Source: CBDCFV01 sp965216425 (GTDB taxonomy: Bacteria; Chloroflexota; Dehalococcoidia; Lucifugimonadales; UBA3495). From it: 64,000 bases of DNA. Below the pieces are notes generated by a model that was given only the letters and a program-made list of their open reading frames with translations, searched no databases and was not told the DNA's origin. Both the position numbers and the translations under genes were made by a program. Each line of letters starts with the position of its first letter. Position 1 is the stretch's first letter. The stretch covers positions 248,001 through 312,000 of the forward strand of contig CBDCFV010000005.1 in NCBI GenBank assembly GCA_965216425.1, read 5' to 3'. This document shows, one piece after another, positions 7,266-16,759 of this stretch.

Positions 7266-9104
7266 TCACCACACCTCCAGCATTTTCGACCCCAGTGGTG
7301 TGATCTGAAATTCCAGAGGCTTGGTCTGTGTAATCAGGCCGTGAGAGACCATCTCCCTAAATAGACGTTCTTTATCTACTTCCTCATTCACCAAACAGTC
7401 CTCGAATAGCCTCGGCCTTTCTTTCAAGGTTGCAAGAACTTCCTGCTCTGCCAGGGCCATCGGATGTGTACGGTCCTTCATAGAACCGGCGATGTACCCC
7501 GCCGCTAAAATTCCGATGGACGTGAGGGCTTCCGAATCTTCGAGCCTCCCTCGAACGGACACTACGGTCCTGTCTTCCGTGCCGGAGTTCCGAACGAAGA
7601 CCGCCGCGTTTTGACGCCCCGCGGCGTCCCGCACAGCCAAGTACAACAAGTCCGGCTCATCGTCGAAGGCAACCTCCTCAACTTGTCCGAAATGAACTTC
7701 GGAGGCAATTAACCGTTCAACGCCTTTATAGACATCGCTGCCACTATAGAAGAGCTCCTTACGGACGTGGTAGACGACGGAGTTCCGTTTGAACCCGGAG
7801 CGGAACGGCTGGTGTATTTCCTTGGGGGTCTTGCCCCTTGACGCGACGAAGGTGTTGATGGCGCTTTTCAGTCCGTTGCTTACGAATACCCGCACGTCTT
7901 CGCCCCCGCGAGTGGTAAGCCATCCGGGAGTAATAGTGTGACCGCTTTCCTCGCTGCCGATGGCAAACCGGCGAGGGTTGAGCACGGCGTGGTGCAATAT
8001 TCGTATATCGCCGACTCCGGTCAGAATGGTCCTGAACCCCATATCCTCCGCAGCGCGGTACGCATTCAGGTCACTCTCCACCGTGGTGACGAAGAGATTC
8101 CCGGACTGGTCGTTTCTGGCGAGATAGGCCGCTTGCAGTAAAGCGTTTCTATCTCCGGCGCCCACCAGGACTTTGTCCTCCTCGGGGTCATAGTCCAAGC
8201 GAAAGAACCTGTCTCCGTCGGCGTCAAACACCATCGCTTTGCCGCGCAGGTCAAGGACTGCCTGCACTCCGACATGGTCCTTGAAATGCGGGTCTGCCCG
8301 GCCGATTTCGGTGACTCCCTCCAGGTCGGTTACACCGCCTCTGAAATTCACTTGGCCGGAGGCGGCATCGGCGTTTACTTCCACAACATCGCCCCCGTGA
8401 ATCCTTCGCAAGAGGTTGGCCGCCATTTCCGAATAGGCCCCGTTGGCGGCATCCACAATCAACGGAAAGTCGCCCAAGGTATCCCCTGCGGGGAGCCACG
8501 AGTTGCGTGGGTCAAGGTGGAACCGGTTGATTATGTCCAACGCTTCTGCCCTAGCGTCTATTCGATTGCCCAAGGGAGCCAACGGCTCAACCTGGGTGTC
8601 ATAGCCCAAGGCGATTACTCGTTTCGTCAACACCCGCTCTTCGTCGGCAAACATCTTCATTGCTTGCGGACCCTGGAAAATCTTCAACCCGTTGTAGTCA
8701 GCAGGGTTATGACTTGCCGTAACCGCCAGGGATGCAGCAGCCCCTCGCCAGATGTGGTACAAGGCTATCCCCGGTGTGGGAAAGACACCCACCACAATGG
8801 CGGTGCATCCCGCCTTCCGTACACCTGAAACAACGGCTGACGTGAATGCCCCTTGGGTGTCCCTTGGGTCCCACCCAACTACCACTTCCGACTCTTCGGG
8901 CAGGCCGGAGCAATAGGCATAGGTATACTGCTCCAGGAATTGCTCGGTGATGAAACCCTTCTGGGTATAGGCTTCCAAGGGTGACAGGCCATTGACGGCG
9001 GCATTTGATGAAAGGGCTACGCGGCGACGGATGCCATCGGTGCCTTGCAGCCGGTCTATGGCAGATAGAGGGATTGGGGATGAGGTGGGACTGTCTGCTG
9101 ACAA
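7266..9104 (-). CDS. Phosphohexomutase (phosphoglucomutase/phosphomannomutase family)
   Basis: Members isomerise hexose 1- and 6-phosphates through a phosphoserine. The catalytic serine is S131 in TASHNP, the metal loop is DADGDR at 294-299, the sugar loop is GSEESGH and the C-terminal phosphate loop is VRNSGTEDRT. The size (about 612 residues) is larger than the usual 450-550, with a C-terminal extension. The start is uncertain: a TTG at 9104 preceded by AAGGGAC avoids the 56-bp overlap with glmS given by an upstream start at 9173. It follows glmS by 13 bp, which suggests amino-sugar or cell-envelope precursor synthesis; GlmM activity is possible but not shown. Confidence 0.88.
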   Translation of the reverse strand: MSADSPTSSPIPLSAIDRLQGTDGIRRRVALSSNAAVNGLSPLEAYTQKGFITEQFLEQYTYAYCSGLPEESEVVVGWDPRDTQGAFTSAVVSGVRKAGCTAIVVGVFPTPGIALYHIWRGAAASLAVTASHNPADYNGLKIFQGPQAMKMFADEERVLTKRVIALGYDTQVEPLAPLGNRIDARAEALDIINRFHLDPRNSWLPAGDTLGDFPLIVDAANGAYSEMAANLLRRIHGGDVVEVNADAASGQVNFRGGVTDLEGVTEIGRADPHFKDHVGVQAVLDLRGKAMVFDADGDRFFRLDYDPEEDKVLVGAGDRNALLQAAYLARNDQSGNLFVTTVESDLNAYRAAEDMGFRTILTGVGDIRILHHAVLNPRRFAIGSEESGHTITPGWLTTRGGEDVRVFVSNGLKSAINTFVASRGKTPKEIHQPFRSGFKRNSVVYHVRKELFYSGSDVYKGVERLIASEVHFGQVEEVAFDDEPDLLYLAVRDAAGRQNAAVFVRNSGTEDRTVVSVRGRLEDSEALTSIGILAAGYIAGSMKDRTHPMALAEQEVLATLKERPRLFEDCLVNEEVDKERLFREMVSHGLITQTKPLEFQITPLGSKMLEVW

Positions 9105-9117
9105 GTCCCTTGGACCG

Positions 9118-10959
9118 CTACTCAACGGTGACGGTTTTGGCAAGGTTTCGCGGCATGTCCACGGGATTCCCACGGGCCACGGCTATCTCATAAGCCAGCA
9201 GTTGCAGCGGCACGGCGGCAACGATGGGCGACAGAAGATACGGCACGGCGGGGATTTCGATGACGTCGGCAGCGTCGTGAACGAGAACATCATCACCCTT
9301 GGTGGCCAAGGCCACAACCTTCCCCTCTCGCGCCCTGACCTCCGACACGTTGCCAAGCATCTTCTGGTACATCTGGTCTTTCAAGGCGACCGCCACGGTG
9401 ATGGTGTATCTATCAATCAAGGCAATAGGCCCGTGCTTCATTTCCCCCGCAGCATATCCCTCGGCGTGGATGTAACTGATCTCTTTGATCTTCAGCGCTC
9501 CTTCCAACGCCGTTGGAGTGCTGATTCCCCGGCCCATCACCAGAACGTTTGAAACGAAAACGAAACGCCGCGCTACTTCTCGTATATGCTCGCTGGTCTG
9601 CAACGCTTGGCCTACGAGGTTGGGAAGGTGCATTACCTCGTTCAGCAGCAGTCGCCTTTTGGAGATCGGCAGTGTGCCCCTGGTCTGGCCGAGGTAGATG
9701 GACAGCAGGTACAAACAGAGCATTGACCCGGTGGCGGTCTTCGTACTGGCCACGCCGATCTCAGGCCCCGCGTTGATGGACATGGTGTAATCCGCCACCC
9801 GGGTGGCTTCCGATCCCGGCACGTTGCAGATTACGATTAACGGAGCCCCTTTGGCGCCCAAACTCTCCAACGCGGCTAGGCTGTCCACAGTCTCCCCAGA
9901 CTGGGTTACCGCCACGATGAGAGTGTCTGAGTCAACCACCGGGTCCATATACCGGAATTCGGAGGCGTTTTCCACTTGGCAGGGAATACGGGCTACGGTT
10001 TCCATCATGTATCGCCCCGCCATTGCCGCGTGGTAGCTGGTACCCATGCCCAGCAGAACGACCCGCTTGAACTGGGACACCCTTTCTCGGGAGAAGGGGA
10101 ACCCCGATAATTCAACGGTCTGTTGCTTGACGTCTACCCTCCCTCGGAGAGCGTTGTGCAGGGACTGGGGCTGTTCCATGATCTCTTTGAGCATGAAGTG
10201 GGGAAACTTTCCGTTGGTGGGGCTACAAGCAGTCCCGATTACTTTCTGATGCTTCCTCTTGATCTCCAATCCGTCAACGGTCGTGAACCGGGTTTTCTTC
10301 CGGCTCACCACCGCCATCTCGCGGTCTTTCAGGTGCACCACCGACTTGGCATGACCCATCAGGGCTGGAAGGTCGCTGGCCAAATACATGGCGTCGTCGC
10401 CGTAACCCACTACCAAGCCCCCGGCATGGCCTATGCGCACGCCAATGATTTCATCCGGGTTGCGGGTGTCCACTGCGACAATGGCATGAGCTCCGGTTAT
10501 CTGGCCCACCGCAGACCTCACGGCATCCTCGAAAGACGCACCGGCGGCTAGTTCCTCTTCCACCAAGTGGGGAATAACCTCGGTGTCAGTCTGGGAACGG
10601 AACACATGGCCCGATTCCATGAGACGCTGCCGTAGTGCTCCATGGTTCTCAACTATGCCGTTATGGCATACGGCCACGTTTTGGGTACAGTCGGTGTGGG
10701 GGTGGGAGTTCTCCATGGTGGGTTTGCCATGTGTAGCCCATCGAGTGTGGCCGATGCCCAAGGTGCCCTTTGACTCTGGCCAGCATTGTTGCGTCACGAC
10801 GCCAAGCTTCCCGGCGTCCTTACGGATGTACAGTGGGCGCCCTGGTTCAACCACGGCCAGACCGGCGCTGTCATAGCCTCGATACTCAAGCCGCCCCAGC
10901 ATTTCTACTACGTGAGGAAGAGCCGGATCATGCCCGCAGTATCCAGCGATACCGCACAA
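9118..10959 (-). CDS. glmS: Glutamine-fructose-6-phosphate aminotransferase (isomerising)
   Basis: This enzyme makes glucosamine 6-phosphate, the entry point to peptidoglycan and UDP-GlcNAc. An N-terminal class II glutaminase (CGIAGYCGHDP) is followed by two SIS isomerase domains (GMGTSYHAA, VTQSGETVDS) and the C-terminal LAKTVTVE. The glutaminase nucleophile must be the N-terminal cysteine, so the true start is the TTG directly before TGC, with GAGGTG 6 nt upstream. A GTG three codons earlier would bury the cysteine. No glmS ribozyme core could be recognised upstream. Confidence 0.97.
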   Translation of the reverse strand: MCGIAGYCGHDPALPHVVEMLGRLEYRGYDSAGLAVVEPGRPLYIRKDAGKLGVVTQQCWPESKGTLGIGHTRWATHGKPTMENSHPHTDCTQNVAVCHNGIVENHGALRQRLMESGHVFRSQTDTEVIPHLVEEELAAGASFEDAVRSAVGQITGAHAIVAVDTRNPDEIIGVRIGHAGGLVVGYGDDAMYLASDLPALMGHAKSVVHLKDREMAVVSRKKTRFTTVDGLEIKRKHQKVIGTACSPTNGKFPHFMLKEIMEQPQSLHNALRGRVDVKQQTVELSGFPFSRERVSQFKRVVLLGMGTSYHAAMAGRYMMETVARIPCQVENASEFRYMDPVVDSDTLIVAVTQSGETVDSLAALESLGAKGAPLIVICNVPGSEATRVADYTMSINAGPEIGVASTKTATGSMLCLYLLSIYLGQTRGTLPISKRRLLLNEVMHLPNLVGQALQTSEHIREVARRFVFVSNVLVMGRGISTPTALEGALKIKEISYIHAEGYAAGEMKHGPIALIDRYTITVAVALKDQMYQKMLGNVSEVRAREGKVVALATKGDDVLVHDAADVIEIPAVPYLLSPIVAAVPLQLLAYEIAVARGNPVDMPRNLAKTVTVE

Positions 10960-11373
10960 ACTAATCACCTCGTATGGTCGTCCTATCTCTCAGACAGGAC
11001 TCGACAGCCTGGCAGCCAACACACTCCCGCACGGACGGTCTTGATGGGGTTATGGGAACTCGCGTATCAACTTCGAAGGAGGCGCTGACCACCGACAAGA
11101 TAGCAACTCTTGAGCGTCCACCGGCTTGTCGATCATGGGCTATGTCAAGGGATTCAGGTGGGGGTTATCTTTCGCAGCCAAGCACGCCGCGTATCATTGG
11201 CTTGGCAATTGCCAGCACTACGAATGGTGTGAAGGGCCTGAGGTAAGATAGCTTAGGCGTGGGGCTATGTCAATAGCGCATAGGCAACCGCCCCTGCTGG
11301 CGAGCAGCGGCGGCCACGCGTATCCATGCGCATTACTGCGGGATGTGGGGATGGAGGACCGGGCAAGGAAAGC
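10960..11373. other. Intergenic stretch without recognised gene
   Basis: About 410 bp between glmS and the TPR gene. It has no frame that looks coding, no MITE copy and no recognisable riboswitch or ribozyme. It presumably holds the glmS promoter, but no convincing boxes were found. Confidence 0.5.
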
Positions 11374-12165
11374 CTATTCGTTCTCAGTCCAGGCGGTCTC
11401 CAATTCGTCCTCTACGATTCCACCGTCCTCATCTTCTTCATCAAGGTCTTCATCCCTGGTGTACCTGGCCAGACTCTCGTTCAGGTATATCCGATGTTCG
11501 TCCTTGGCCTTGGTGGGGAAGGAGTATACCTTCTGCAAAGTCCGGTGCCGGTAGACCTCTCGGATGATAATCGAGATGCCCTGTTGGCTCACACCGATGA
11601 TCGCTGCTTCGTACCGATTCCCCCCTCGCATGAGCCGGAGGAGCCTGGTCCCCAACTTGGGTTCAATGTGCCCGAGGTAGTCGCCGTCCCTGGTGTAAAC
11701 GTTGATCGCCTCGTGCTCGATCTCAAGCGTGGCGGGGTCACCGGGCGCGATTCTTGCTGCCGTCTGCCCGGTAGCCGATTTTCTCAATAAGGTCGTGCCG
11801 GACTTGCCGCTTTCTTCTATGAAGAGCCTGGGAGCGCCTCCCACTTTGCGACCTTGTATAGCGGATGCCGGTCGGGTTTCCAAGTGTTCCAACCTGCCAA
11901 GGTTCTTCTTTGCGATGTTGTTGTAAGGAGCCACCTCTGTGACCCGACTTAAAACTTCCCTGGCCTCGCTGTACCTGCCCAACTCGATCAGCGCCTTGCT
12001 CAAGCGGTTCATTGCCTCTACGTCGTTCTCGGATAACTCCAGCACAGCACGGTTAACCTCGGATGCACGCTCCCACTCGCCTTCCAAGGCAAATGCGATT
12101 GCATCCCGGCTCAAGTCACGCTTCAGTCTGGAAGTGTTAATTGAACTAGTCACCTCGATGTCCAC
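11374..12165 (-). CDS. TPR-repeat protein of unknown function
   Basis: A 263-residue cytosolic protein. Residues 20-100 form two tetratricopeptide-like repeats (ALEGEWERASEVNRAVLEL; ALIELGRYSEAREVLSRV), a helical protein-interaction fold. Residues 110-240 form a beta-rich domain with NVYTRDGDYLGHIEPKLG and RGGNRYEAAIIGVSQQGISI segments. The tail is strongly acidic (RDEDLDEEDEDGG). It starts with GTG; a second GTG five codons on is possible. It stands alone between intergenic gaps. Similar TPR proteins occur in Dehalococcoidia, but no role is known to me. Confidence 0.7.
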   Translation of the reverse strand: MDIEVTSSINTSRLKRDLSRDAIAFALEGEWERASEVNRAVLELSENDVEAMNRLSKALIELGRYSEAREVLSRVTEVAPYNNIAKKNLGRLEHLETRPASAIQGRKVGGAPRLFIEESGKSGTTLLRKSATGQTAARIAPGDPATLEIEHEAINVYTRDGDYLGHIEPKLGTRLLRLMRGGNRYEAAIIGVSQQGISIIIREVYRHRTLQKVYSFPTKAKDEHRIYLNESLARYTRDEDLDEEDEDGGIVEDELETAWTENE

Positions 12166-12489
12166 CCCTTCTTCAACAAATCAAAATACGGATATAGGGC
12201 TGCCAGGATGGCCTGACGGCTGTCCTAGATAAAGACTGGAATAATACCTGTTGTTGTGTAATTAAACTATCACCGAGTTATGGGCCAAACCTTTACGAAG
12301 TCGTTCTGTTGCCAATCCCGGCCGGACTCAATCGCATCGGTAGTCTCGCGGAGGCGAGATTCATCTTGAAGTTGACGTTATATCATGGGGATTGAATATC
12401 ATCAAGTACGTTCAACCCCACTTTTGCCAGAGATTTGGCGGGCCTGTCCGCGAACCCTGCCGGGGACTACGTCTAAGGCCTTACGCGAT
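12166..12489. other. Intergenic stretch without recognised gene
   Basis: About 320 bp between the GT2 stop and the TPR start, AT-richer than its surroundings. I see no gene, no tRNA and none of the repeat families found elsewhere in the window. It is the likely promoter region of the TPR gene. Confidence 0.5.
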
Positions 12490-13203
12490 TCATCCACGCC
12501 GGTACCGCCAGCGTATCTTCAGAAGGTCGCAAGTCATGGCCAAACTGTCCCGCAGGGGCCTTACCTTGCTGTGTTCCCGGTAGTGCCAGTCCACGCCAAC
12601 CTCTTTCAAGGACATCCCGGCGCGGCGTGCACGCAGCAGCGTCTCCACGTCGAAGCTGAAGCCGTCCACGGTTTGACCTTGGAACAATTGGGACGCTACT
12701 ACGCCGCGGAAACACTTGAACCCGCATTGGGTGTCGTGCACTCCCGGGACGGCCAACAACCTCACCAGCATGTTGTAAGCCCTGCCCATGATATGACGCC
12801 TCTCGGGCTCGCCGATGCGGCGAGCACCCGGGGCTTCCCTGGACCCGATGGCGATATCCGCACCCTCAGTTTGGGGAGGCAGGAGCCTTTCCACCTGCTC
12901 TATGGGAACGGAAAGATCGGCATCGCACAGGAGCCGGTATTCCCCGTGGGCGCCCATCATACCGTTCTTTACCGCCCATCCTTTGCCGCGGTGGGGCAAC
13001 TTCAGCAAATGGACATTGGAGTTAAGGGCAGTAAATTCCTCGATTATCCCCGGTGAGGCATCCGTGCTGCCGTCGTCCGCTACTATGATCTCCCAAGTGT
13101 GATGCCATTCAGCGAGGAACGACACGATACGGTCCAACGTGCCGCGGATGCGGGCCTCCTCGTTGTACACCGGGATTACCACCGACAAAAAAATTGCAGG
13201 CAA
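12490..13203 (-). CDS. Glycosyltransferase family 2 (dolichyl-phosphate mannosyltransferase-like)
   Basis: A 237-residue GT-A enzyme without membrane tail. The N-terminal nucleotide-sugar motif is SVVIPVYNEEARI, followed by IIVADDGSTD and the metal-binding LLCDADLSVP (DXD-like). The C-terminal DWHYREHSKVRPLRDSL matches polyprenyl-phosphate sugar transferases. It begins with TTG and lies 87 bp after lysC, from which a 9-bp-stem palindrome separates it. Sugar donor and acceptor are not known; transfer to a polyprenyl carrier is the family-based guess. Confidence 0.85.
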   Translation of the reverse strand: MPAIFLSVVIPVYNEEARIRGTLDRIVSFLAEWHHTWEIIVADDGSTDASPGIIEEFTALNSNVHLLKLPHRGKGWAVKNGMMGAHGEYRLLCDADLSVPIEQVERLLPPQTEGADIAIGSREAPGARRIGEPERRHIMGRAYNMLVRLLAVPGVHDTQCGFKCFRGVVASQLFQGQTVDGFSFDVETLLRARRAGMSLKEVGVDWHYREHSKVRPLRDSLAMTCDLLKIRWRYRRG

Positions 13204-13243
13204 GGGGCGATACCCTTAAAGAAACGGCTGGCGGCCAGTGGTT

Positions 13244-13285
13244 AGTGACCGGTGGCAGGAGTCATCTACTTGGCTCCCGGTCACT
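13244..13285. terminator. Palindrome between lysC and the GT2 gene
   Basis: AGTGACCGG (13244-13252) and CCGGTCACT (13277-13285) form a perfect 9-bp stem with a 24-nt loop. It lies just after the lysC stop and could end that transcript or stabilise the mRNA. There is no U-run. Confidence 0.4.
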
Positions 13286-13290
13286 GAACT

Positions 13291-14544
13291 CTAGTCACTG
13301 ACCGAAGACTCATCGTCCAACTGGAAGCCGCGGTGGAGCAAACGGACTGCTTCAGCAACTTGGTCTTCCCGGATGACGCACGAAATCCGAATCTCCGAAG
13401 TAGTTATCATGTCGATGTTGATATGGCCATCAGCCAGGATGCGGAACATACGGGAGGCGTATCCCGGTGCATTCTGCATCCCCGAGCCCACTATGCTCAC
13501 CGAGGCCAACGTTGGGTCGCTGACCAGACCCCCGGCCCCAACCTCGGTCGTCACCGCTTCCATGTACTCCAGCGTCTTGGGAAGGTCTGTCCTGCTCACG
13601 GTGAAGCTTATATCGGTGGCCCGTTCGACACTGGTGTTCTGGACTATGGTGTCGACGCTGATACCGGCCTGCGCCAAGGGTTCGAACAACGCGGCGGCGA
13701 TGCCGGGACGGTCGGGCACCGAGCGGACGGTAACCTTGGCGACATTGGAAGTGGTGGCGATCCCGGTAACCTTGATTCTATATTCCATCGGGCCATCGTC
13801 CTGTTTGCTATGTGCCTGTTTGTTATGTATCAGCGTGCCGCTGGCGTTGCTGAAGCTTGAAGCCACGTAAATCGGGATGTTATAGACCGCCCCGAGCTCT
13901 ATGGACCGGGGGTGCATTTTGGCCCCATAGTTGGCCAGTTCCAGCATATCTTCGTAGTCTATCGCATCCAACTTGCGGGCCTTGGGAACCAAGCGGGGGT
14001 CTGCGGTGTAGATGCCTTCGACGTCGGTGTAGATGTCGCACCGGTCGGCTCCCAACGCGGCAGCCAACGCGACCGCGGTCGTGTCCGAGCCACCCCTCCC
14101 CAAGGTTGTCACGTCCAAGTCTTCCGTTGCCCCTTGGAAGCCGGCAACGACCACCAACCGGCCCGCTGCCAACTCTTTCTTCACCCGGTCGGTTTCCACG
14201 CGATAAATCCGGGCGCTGCCGTAGGTTGTGTCGGTCCGTATCCCCGCTTGAACGCCGGACAAGCTGATGGCTTGGTAACCCAGTGTCCGAAGAGCCATTG
14301 TCACCAACGTGCAGGAAACCAGTTCGCCGGTCGACAGCAGCAGGTCTAGCTCCCTGGGGTCCGGCTGGGCCGTGATGGACTGGGCCAGCGAGATAAGCTC
14401 GTCGGTGGTGTCACCCATCGCCGACACCACCGCCACTACGTCCATACCAGAGTCCTTGGCCTGACCGATACGGCGGGCGACGTTAAGAATTTTGTCGGCG
14501 TCCGCGACCGACGAACCTCCGTATTTGTGGACTATCAACGCCAA
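13291..14544 (-). CDS. lysC: Aspartate kinase
   Basis: It phosphorylates aspartate, the first step to lysine, threonine, methionine and diaminopimelate. The 417 residues hold the kinase motif KYGGSSVAD at the N-terminus, the GFQGATEDLDVTTLGRGGSD region and two C-terminal ACT domains (VTVRSVPDRPGIAAALFEPL; VSIVGSGMQNAPGYASRMF), so feedback regulation by pathway amino acids is expected. The TTG start has GGAG about 10 nt upstream. It follows thrB by 97 bp. Confidence 0.96.
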   Translation of the reverse strand: MALIVHKYGGSSVADADKILNVARRIGQAKDSGMDVVAVVSAMGDTTDELISLAQSITAQPDPRELDLLLSTGELVSCTLVTMALRTLGYQAISLSGVQAGIRTDTTYGSARIYRVETDRVKKELAAGRLVVVAGFQGATEDLDVTTLGRGGSDTTAVALAAALGADRCDIYTDVEGIYTADPRLVPKARKLDAIDYEDMLELANYGAKMHPRSIELGAVYNIPIYVASSFSNASGTLIHNKQAHSKQDDGPMEYRIKVTGIATTSNVAKVTVRSVPDRPGIAAALFEPLAQAGISVDTIVQNTSVERATDISFTVSRTDLPKTLEYMEAVTTEVGAGGLVSDPTLASVSIVGSGMQNAPGYASRMFRILADGHINIDMITTSEIRISCVIREDQVAEAVRLLHRGFQLDDESSVSD

Positions 14545-14641
14545 ATCAATGTCGCTCCATAACTACTTGCATTCTCTTTCACTTGGGGATAGGACTGAGT
14601 TGAGGGGAGTAATCCTCCACTCACAGGGTCCACCCGCCCGG

Positions 14642-15553
14642 CTACGCCTCTACGTGGGCGCCTCTGATTGTCGGCTGGGTAATACGTATCCTCCCGCTCA
14701 CGTTCGCCTGCTTGGCGGCCTCGGCCATCTCATAGGCCACCGTCATCTCCCTGCCCTGCGTAAGCGCCAGCACGGTGGAGCCGCTGCCCGAAAGGAACAC
14801 CCCCAAGGCCCCGGCGTCGGTAGCGGCTTGGAACAGCAGCTTCATGGCCGGGAACAGGGCTTGCCGGTAAGGCTGGTGCAGCCGGTCCTGGGTGGCGACG
14901 CCAAGATACTCCGGATGATTTGTCGCCATCCCCGCAACCAACAGGGCTGTGCGCCCCATATTGAACACGGCATCGGCGATGCTCAGTTCCGTGGGCAGCA
15001 CGGCCCTGGCATCCGCTGTGGCGATCCTGGTATCCGGGATGAACAGTACGGCGTGCACTTCAAGCGGTAGGTTTACCGACACGGTGTATAGCTGGCGTTG
15101 ATCGCTGACCACCAGTTGAAGCCCGCCCAAAACGGCGGCGGCAACGTTGTCCGGGTGGCCTTCCAGCGTAGCCGCCATCTCCAGCAGTTCGTTGGGCGAA
15201 AAGGCTTGGGAGCATAAGGTGTTGGCCGCCGCCAACCCCGCGGCAATGGCGGCGGCGCTGCTGCCAAGCCCTCTGGCCAATGGGATTTCGTTTTGGCAGC
15301 GTACGCTGACCTCCGGCATCTCCCGGTCCGCCTCGTGGAAGAGGAAGGTCATAGACTGGTATACCAGGTTGTCGGATCCGGTCTCCAATTCCCCGGCTCC
15401 CTCCCCTGTAACGTCCACCAAGGGATGACCTGCGGCCGGCGCGCCGGGGATTACTTCCACCAGGTTCCAGACGTCCAACGCCATACCAAGGCAATCGAAG
15501 CCCGGGCCCAGGTTCGCCGTTGTCGCCGGCGCGGCTACACGGATCGTTCCCAT
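14642..15553 (-). CDS. thrB: Homoserine kinase
   Basis: A GHMP-family kinase that makes O-phosphohomoserine for threonine synthesis. It has 303 residues with the N-terminal VAAPATTANLGPGFDCLGMA and the ATP loop PLARGLGSSAAAIAAGLAAAN. It begins 8 bp after the PhnA-like gene and precedes lysC, so the three probably form one operon. Threonine synthase and homoserine dehydrogenase are not in the window. Confidence 0.96.
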   Translation of the reverse strand: MGTIRVAAPATTANLGPGFDCLGMALDVWNLVEVIPGAPAAGHPLVDVTGEGAGELETGSDNLVYQSMTFLFHEADREMPEVSVRCQNEIPLARGLGSSAAAIAAGLAAANTLCSQAFSPNELLEMAATLEGHPDNVAAAVLGGLQLVVSDQRQLYTVSVNLPLEVHAVLFIPDTRIATADARAVLPTELSIADAVFNMGRTALLVAGMATNHPEYLGVATQDRLHQPYRQALFPAMKLLFQAATDAGALGVFLSGSGSTVLALTQGREMTVAYEMAEAAKQANVSGRIRITQPTIRGAHVEA

Positions 15554-15561
15554 TGCTGCTC

Positions 15562-16662
15562 TCAGATCAGGACCCGTTCAAAGACGTACCGTCCCACGCC
15601 CTTGTTTTCCTTGAACTCGAATCCGTCAAAGTTGCCGCCGTAGCCGATAATAGGCACCAGGTCCTCGTATAGGGAGCCGTGGGACCGCAACGTTGAGGGT
15701 AGCGTGACTTCCTGCGGGTCGCCGAACACTACGTCGGGGGCGCCCAGGACCACTATGTCGCCTATCCGGTCGTATTTCAGATGAAATTTTTCCGCAGCTT
15801 CCGCACGGGTCAGGGCTTCGTCCACCCCATCGGTCTCCCGCAGGGCCGCCAACGCCGCTTGACAGTCCGCTTCGGCCAAGTACAGGTAAATGCAGCCGCC
15901 CAAGTTGGAATGGTGGACGGTGTACATGTCCTTGATTATTGGCACCGCTTGGGCTTGCACTCCGTGACCGGCGAGGACTTGGGGCAAATGGACCATGCGG
16001 CTCTTGGACGACATGCCGTGGTCGGCGGTGAGCAATACCTGCACATCCGGCAGACTATCCACCAACCGCCCTATAGCCTGGTCCAGCAGGTCCAGGTGCC
16101 TGGCAGACTCAGGCTCTTGTGGAGCGTAGGTGTGCATGGCGTAGTCGGTGGTGGTCAGGTACACCAGGTCGTAATGCTCCTGGCTCAGAATGTAACGCCC
16201 GGCATTGATAACCCACTCGTTGACTTCCAGGGAATATATGTGTGGAGCTTCTCCGACAGCGTTTACGACCCATTCCGGAGGTTGTTCCGATGAGACGCTC
16301 AAGGTTACGCCGTCGCCCAGCAGTCTTCTCAGCTTGTCTTTGGCAGTGACCAGCAAGGAGCGGGCGCCCTGCCGGGTCGCCCGTTGAAACATGGTCTCGG
16401 ACTCAATGAAGTCTCCCGACTCCATGTAGTATTCCCGGTTGTCCTCCCGGTTCAACCAGTAGTTGGTGGTAATCCCGTGGGTGTCGGGATACCCGGCGGT
16501 TACCAGCGATACGTTGTTGACGTTGGTGACCGAGGGCATCATTCCCTTGCCCTCCACCATGAAGCCCTGCCGGGCCAATTGCCGGATGTTCGGCGTTGGG
16601 CACCATTCAAAGTACTCCGGGTCCAACCCGTCTATCATGATAACTATTGTCGTTAGAGGCAC
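15562..16662 (-). CDS. Alkaline-phosphatase-superfamily hydrolase, phosphonoacetate hydrolase-like
   Basis: The 366 residues contain the metal and nucleophile motifs of nucleotide pyrophosphatase/phosphonoacetate hydrolase enzymes: the MIDGLDPEYF aspartates, MPSVTNVNNVSLVTAGYP with likely nucleophile T46, HGITTNYWLN, TTDYAMHTYAP and LLTADHGMSSKSRMVH. The VTNVNNVSLVT stretch most resembles PhnA, which splits phosphonoacetate to acetate and phosphate. There is no signal peptide, so it is cytosolic. It lies 8 bp upstream of thrB, an odd setting for phosphonate catabolism, so the real substrate may be another phosphoester. Confidence 0.78.
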   Translation of the reverse strand: MPLTTIVIMIDGLDPEYFEWCPTPNIRQLARQGFMVEGKGMMPSVTNVNNVSLVTAGYPDTHGITTNYWLNREDNREYYMESGDFIESETMFQRATRQGARSLLVTAKDKLRRLLGDGVTLSVSSEQPPEWVVNAVGEAPHIYSLEVNEWVINAGRYILSQEHYDLVYLTTTDYAMHTYAPQEPESARHLDLLDQAIGRLVDSLPDVQVLLTADHGMSSKSRMVHLPQVLAGHGVQAQAVPIIKDMYTVHHSNLGGCIYLYLAEADCQAALAALRETDGVDEALTRAEAAEKFHLKYDRIGDIVVLGAPDVVFGDPQEVTLPSTLRSHGSLYEDLVPIIGYGGNFDGFEFKENKGVGRYVFERVLI

Positions 16663-16759
16663 GGCGTGTCCTTTTACAGAATAATTGCGGTCTATAAAAC
16701 TCTAGCGCACCTGCGCTGTCGCGGCAACATGCTTTCTCCGCGCTGGACAGGGAAGACTC

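Noticed and set aside
10960..11140. glmS ribozyme upstream of glmS
   Set aside because: AGCGCC and AAGTTGA occur in order on the minus strand, but the P2 pairing and the conserved GGCGG core expected for the ribozyme are missing.
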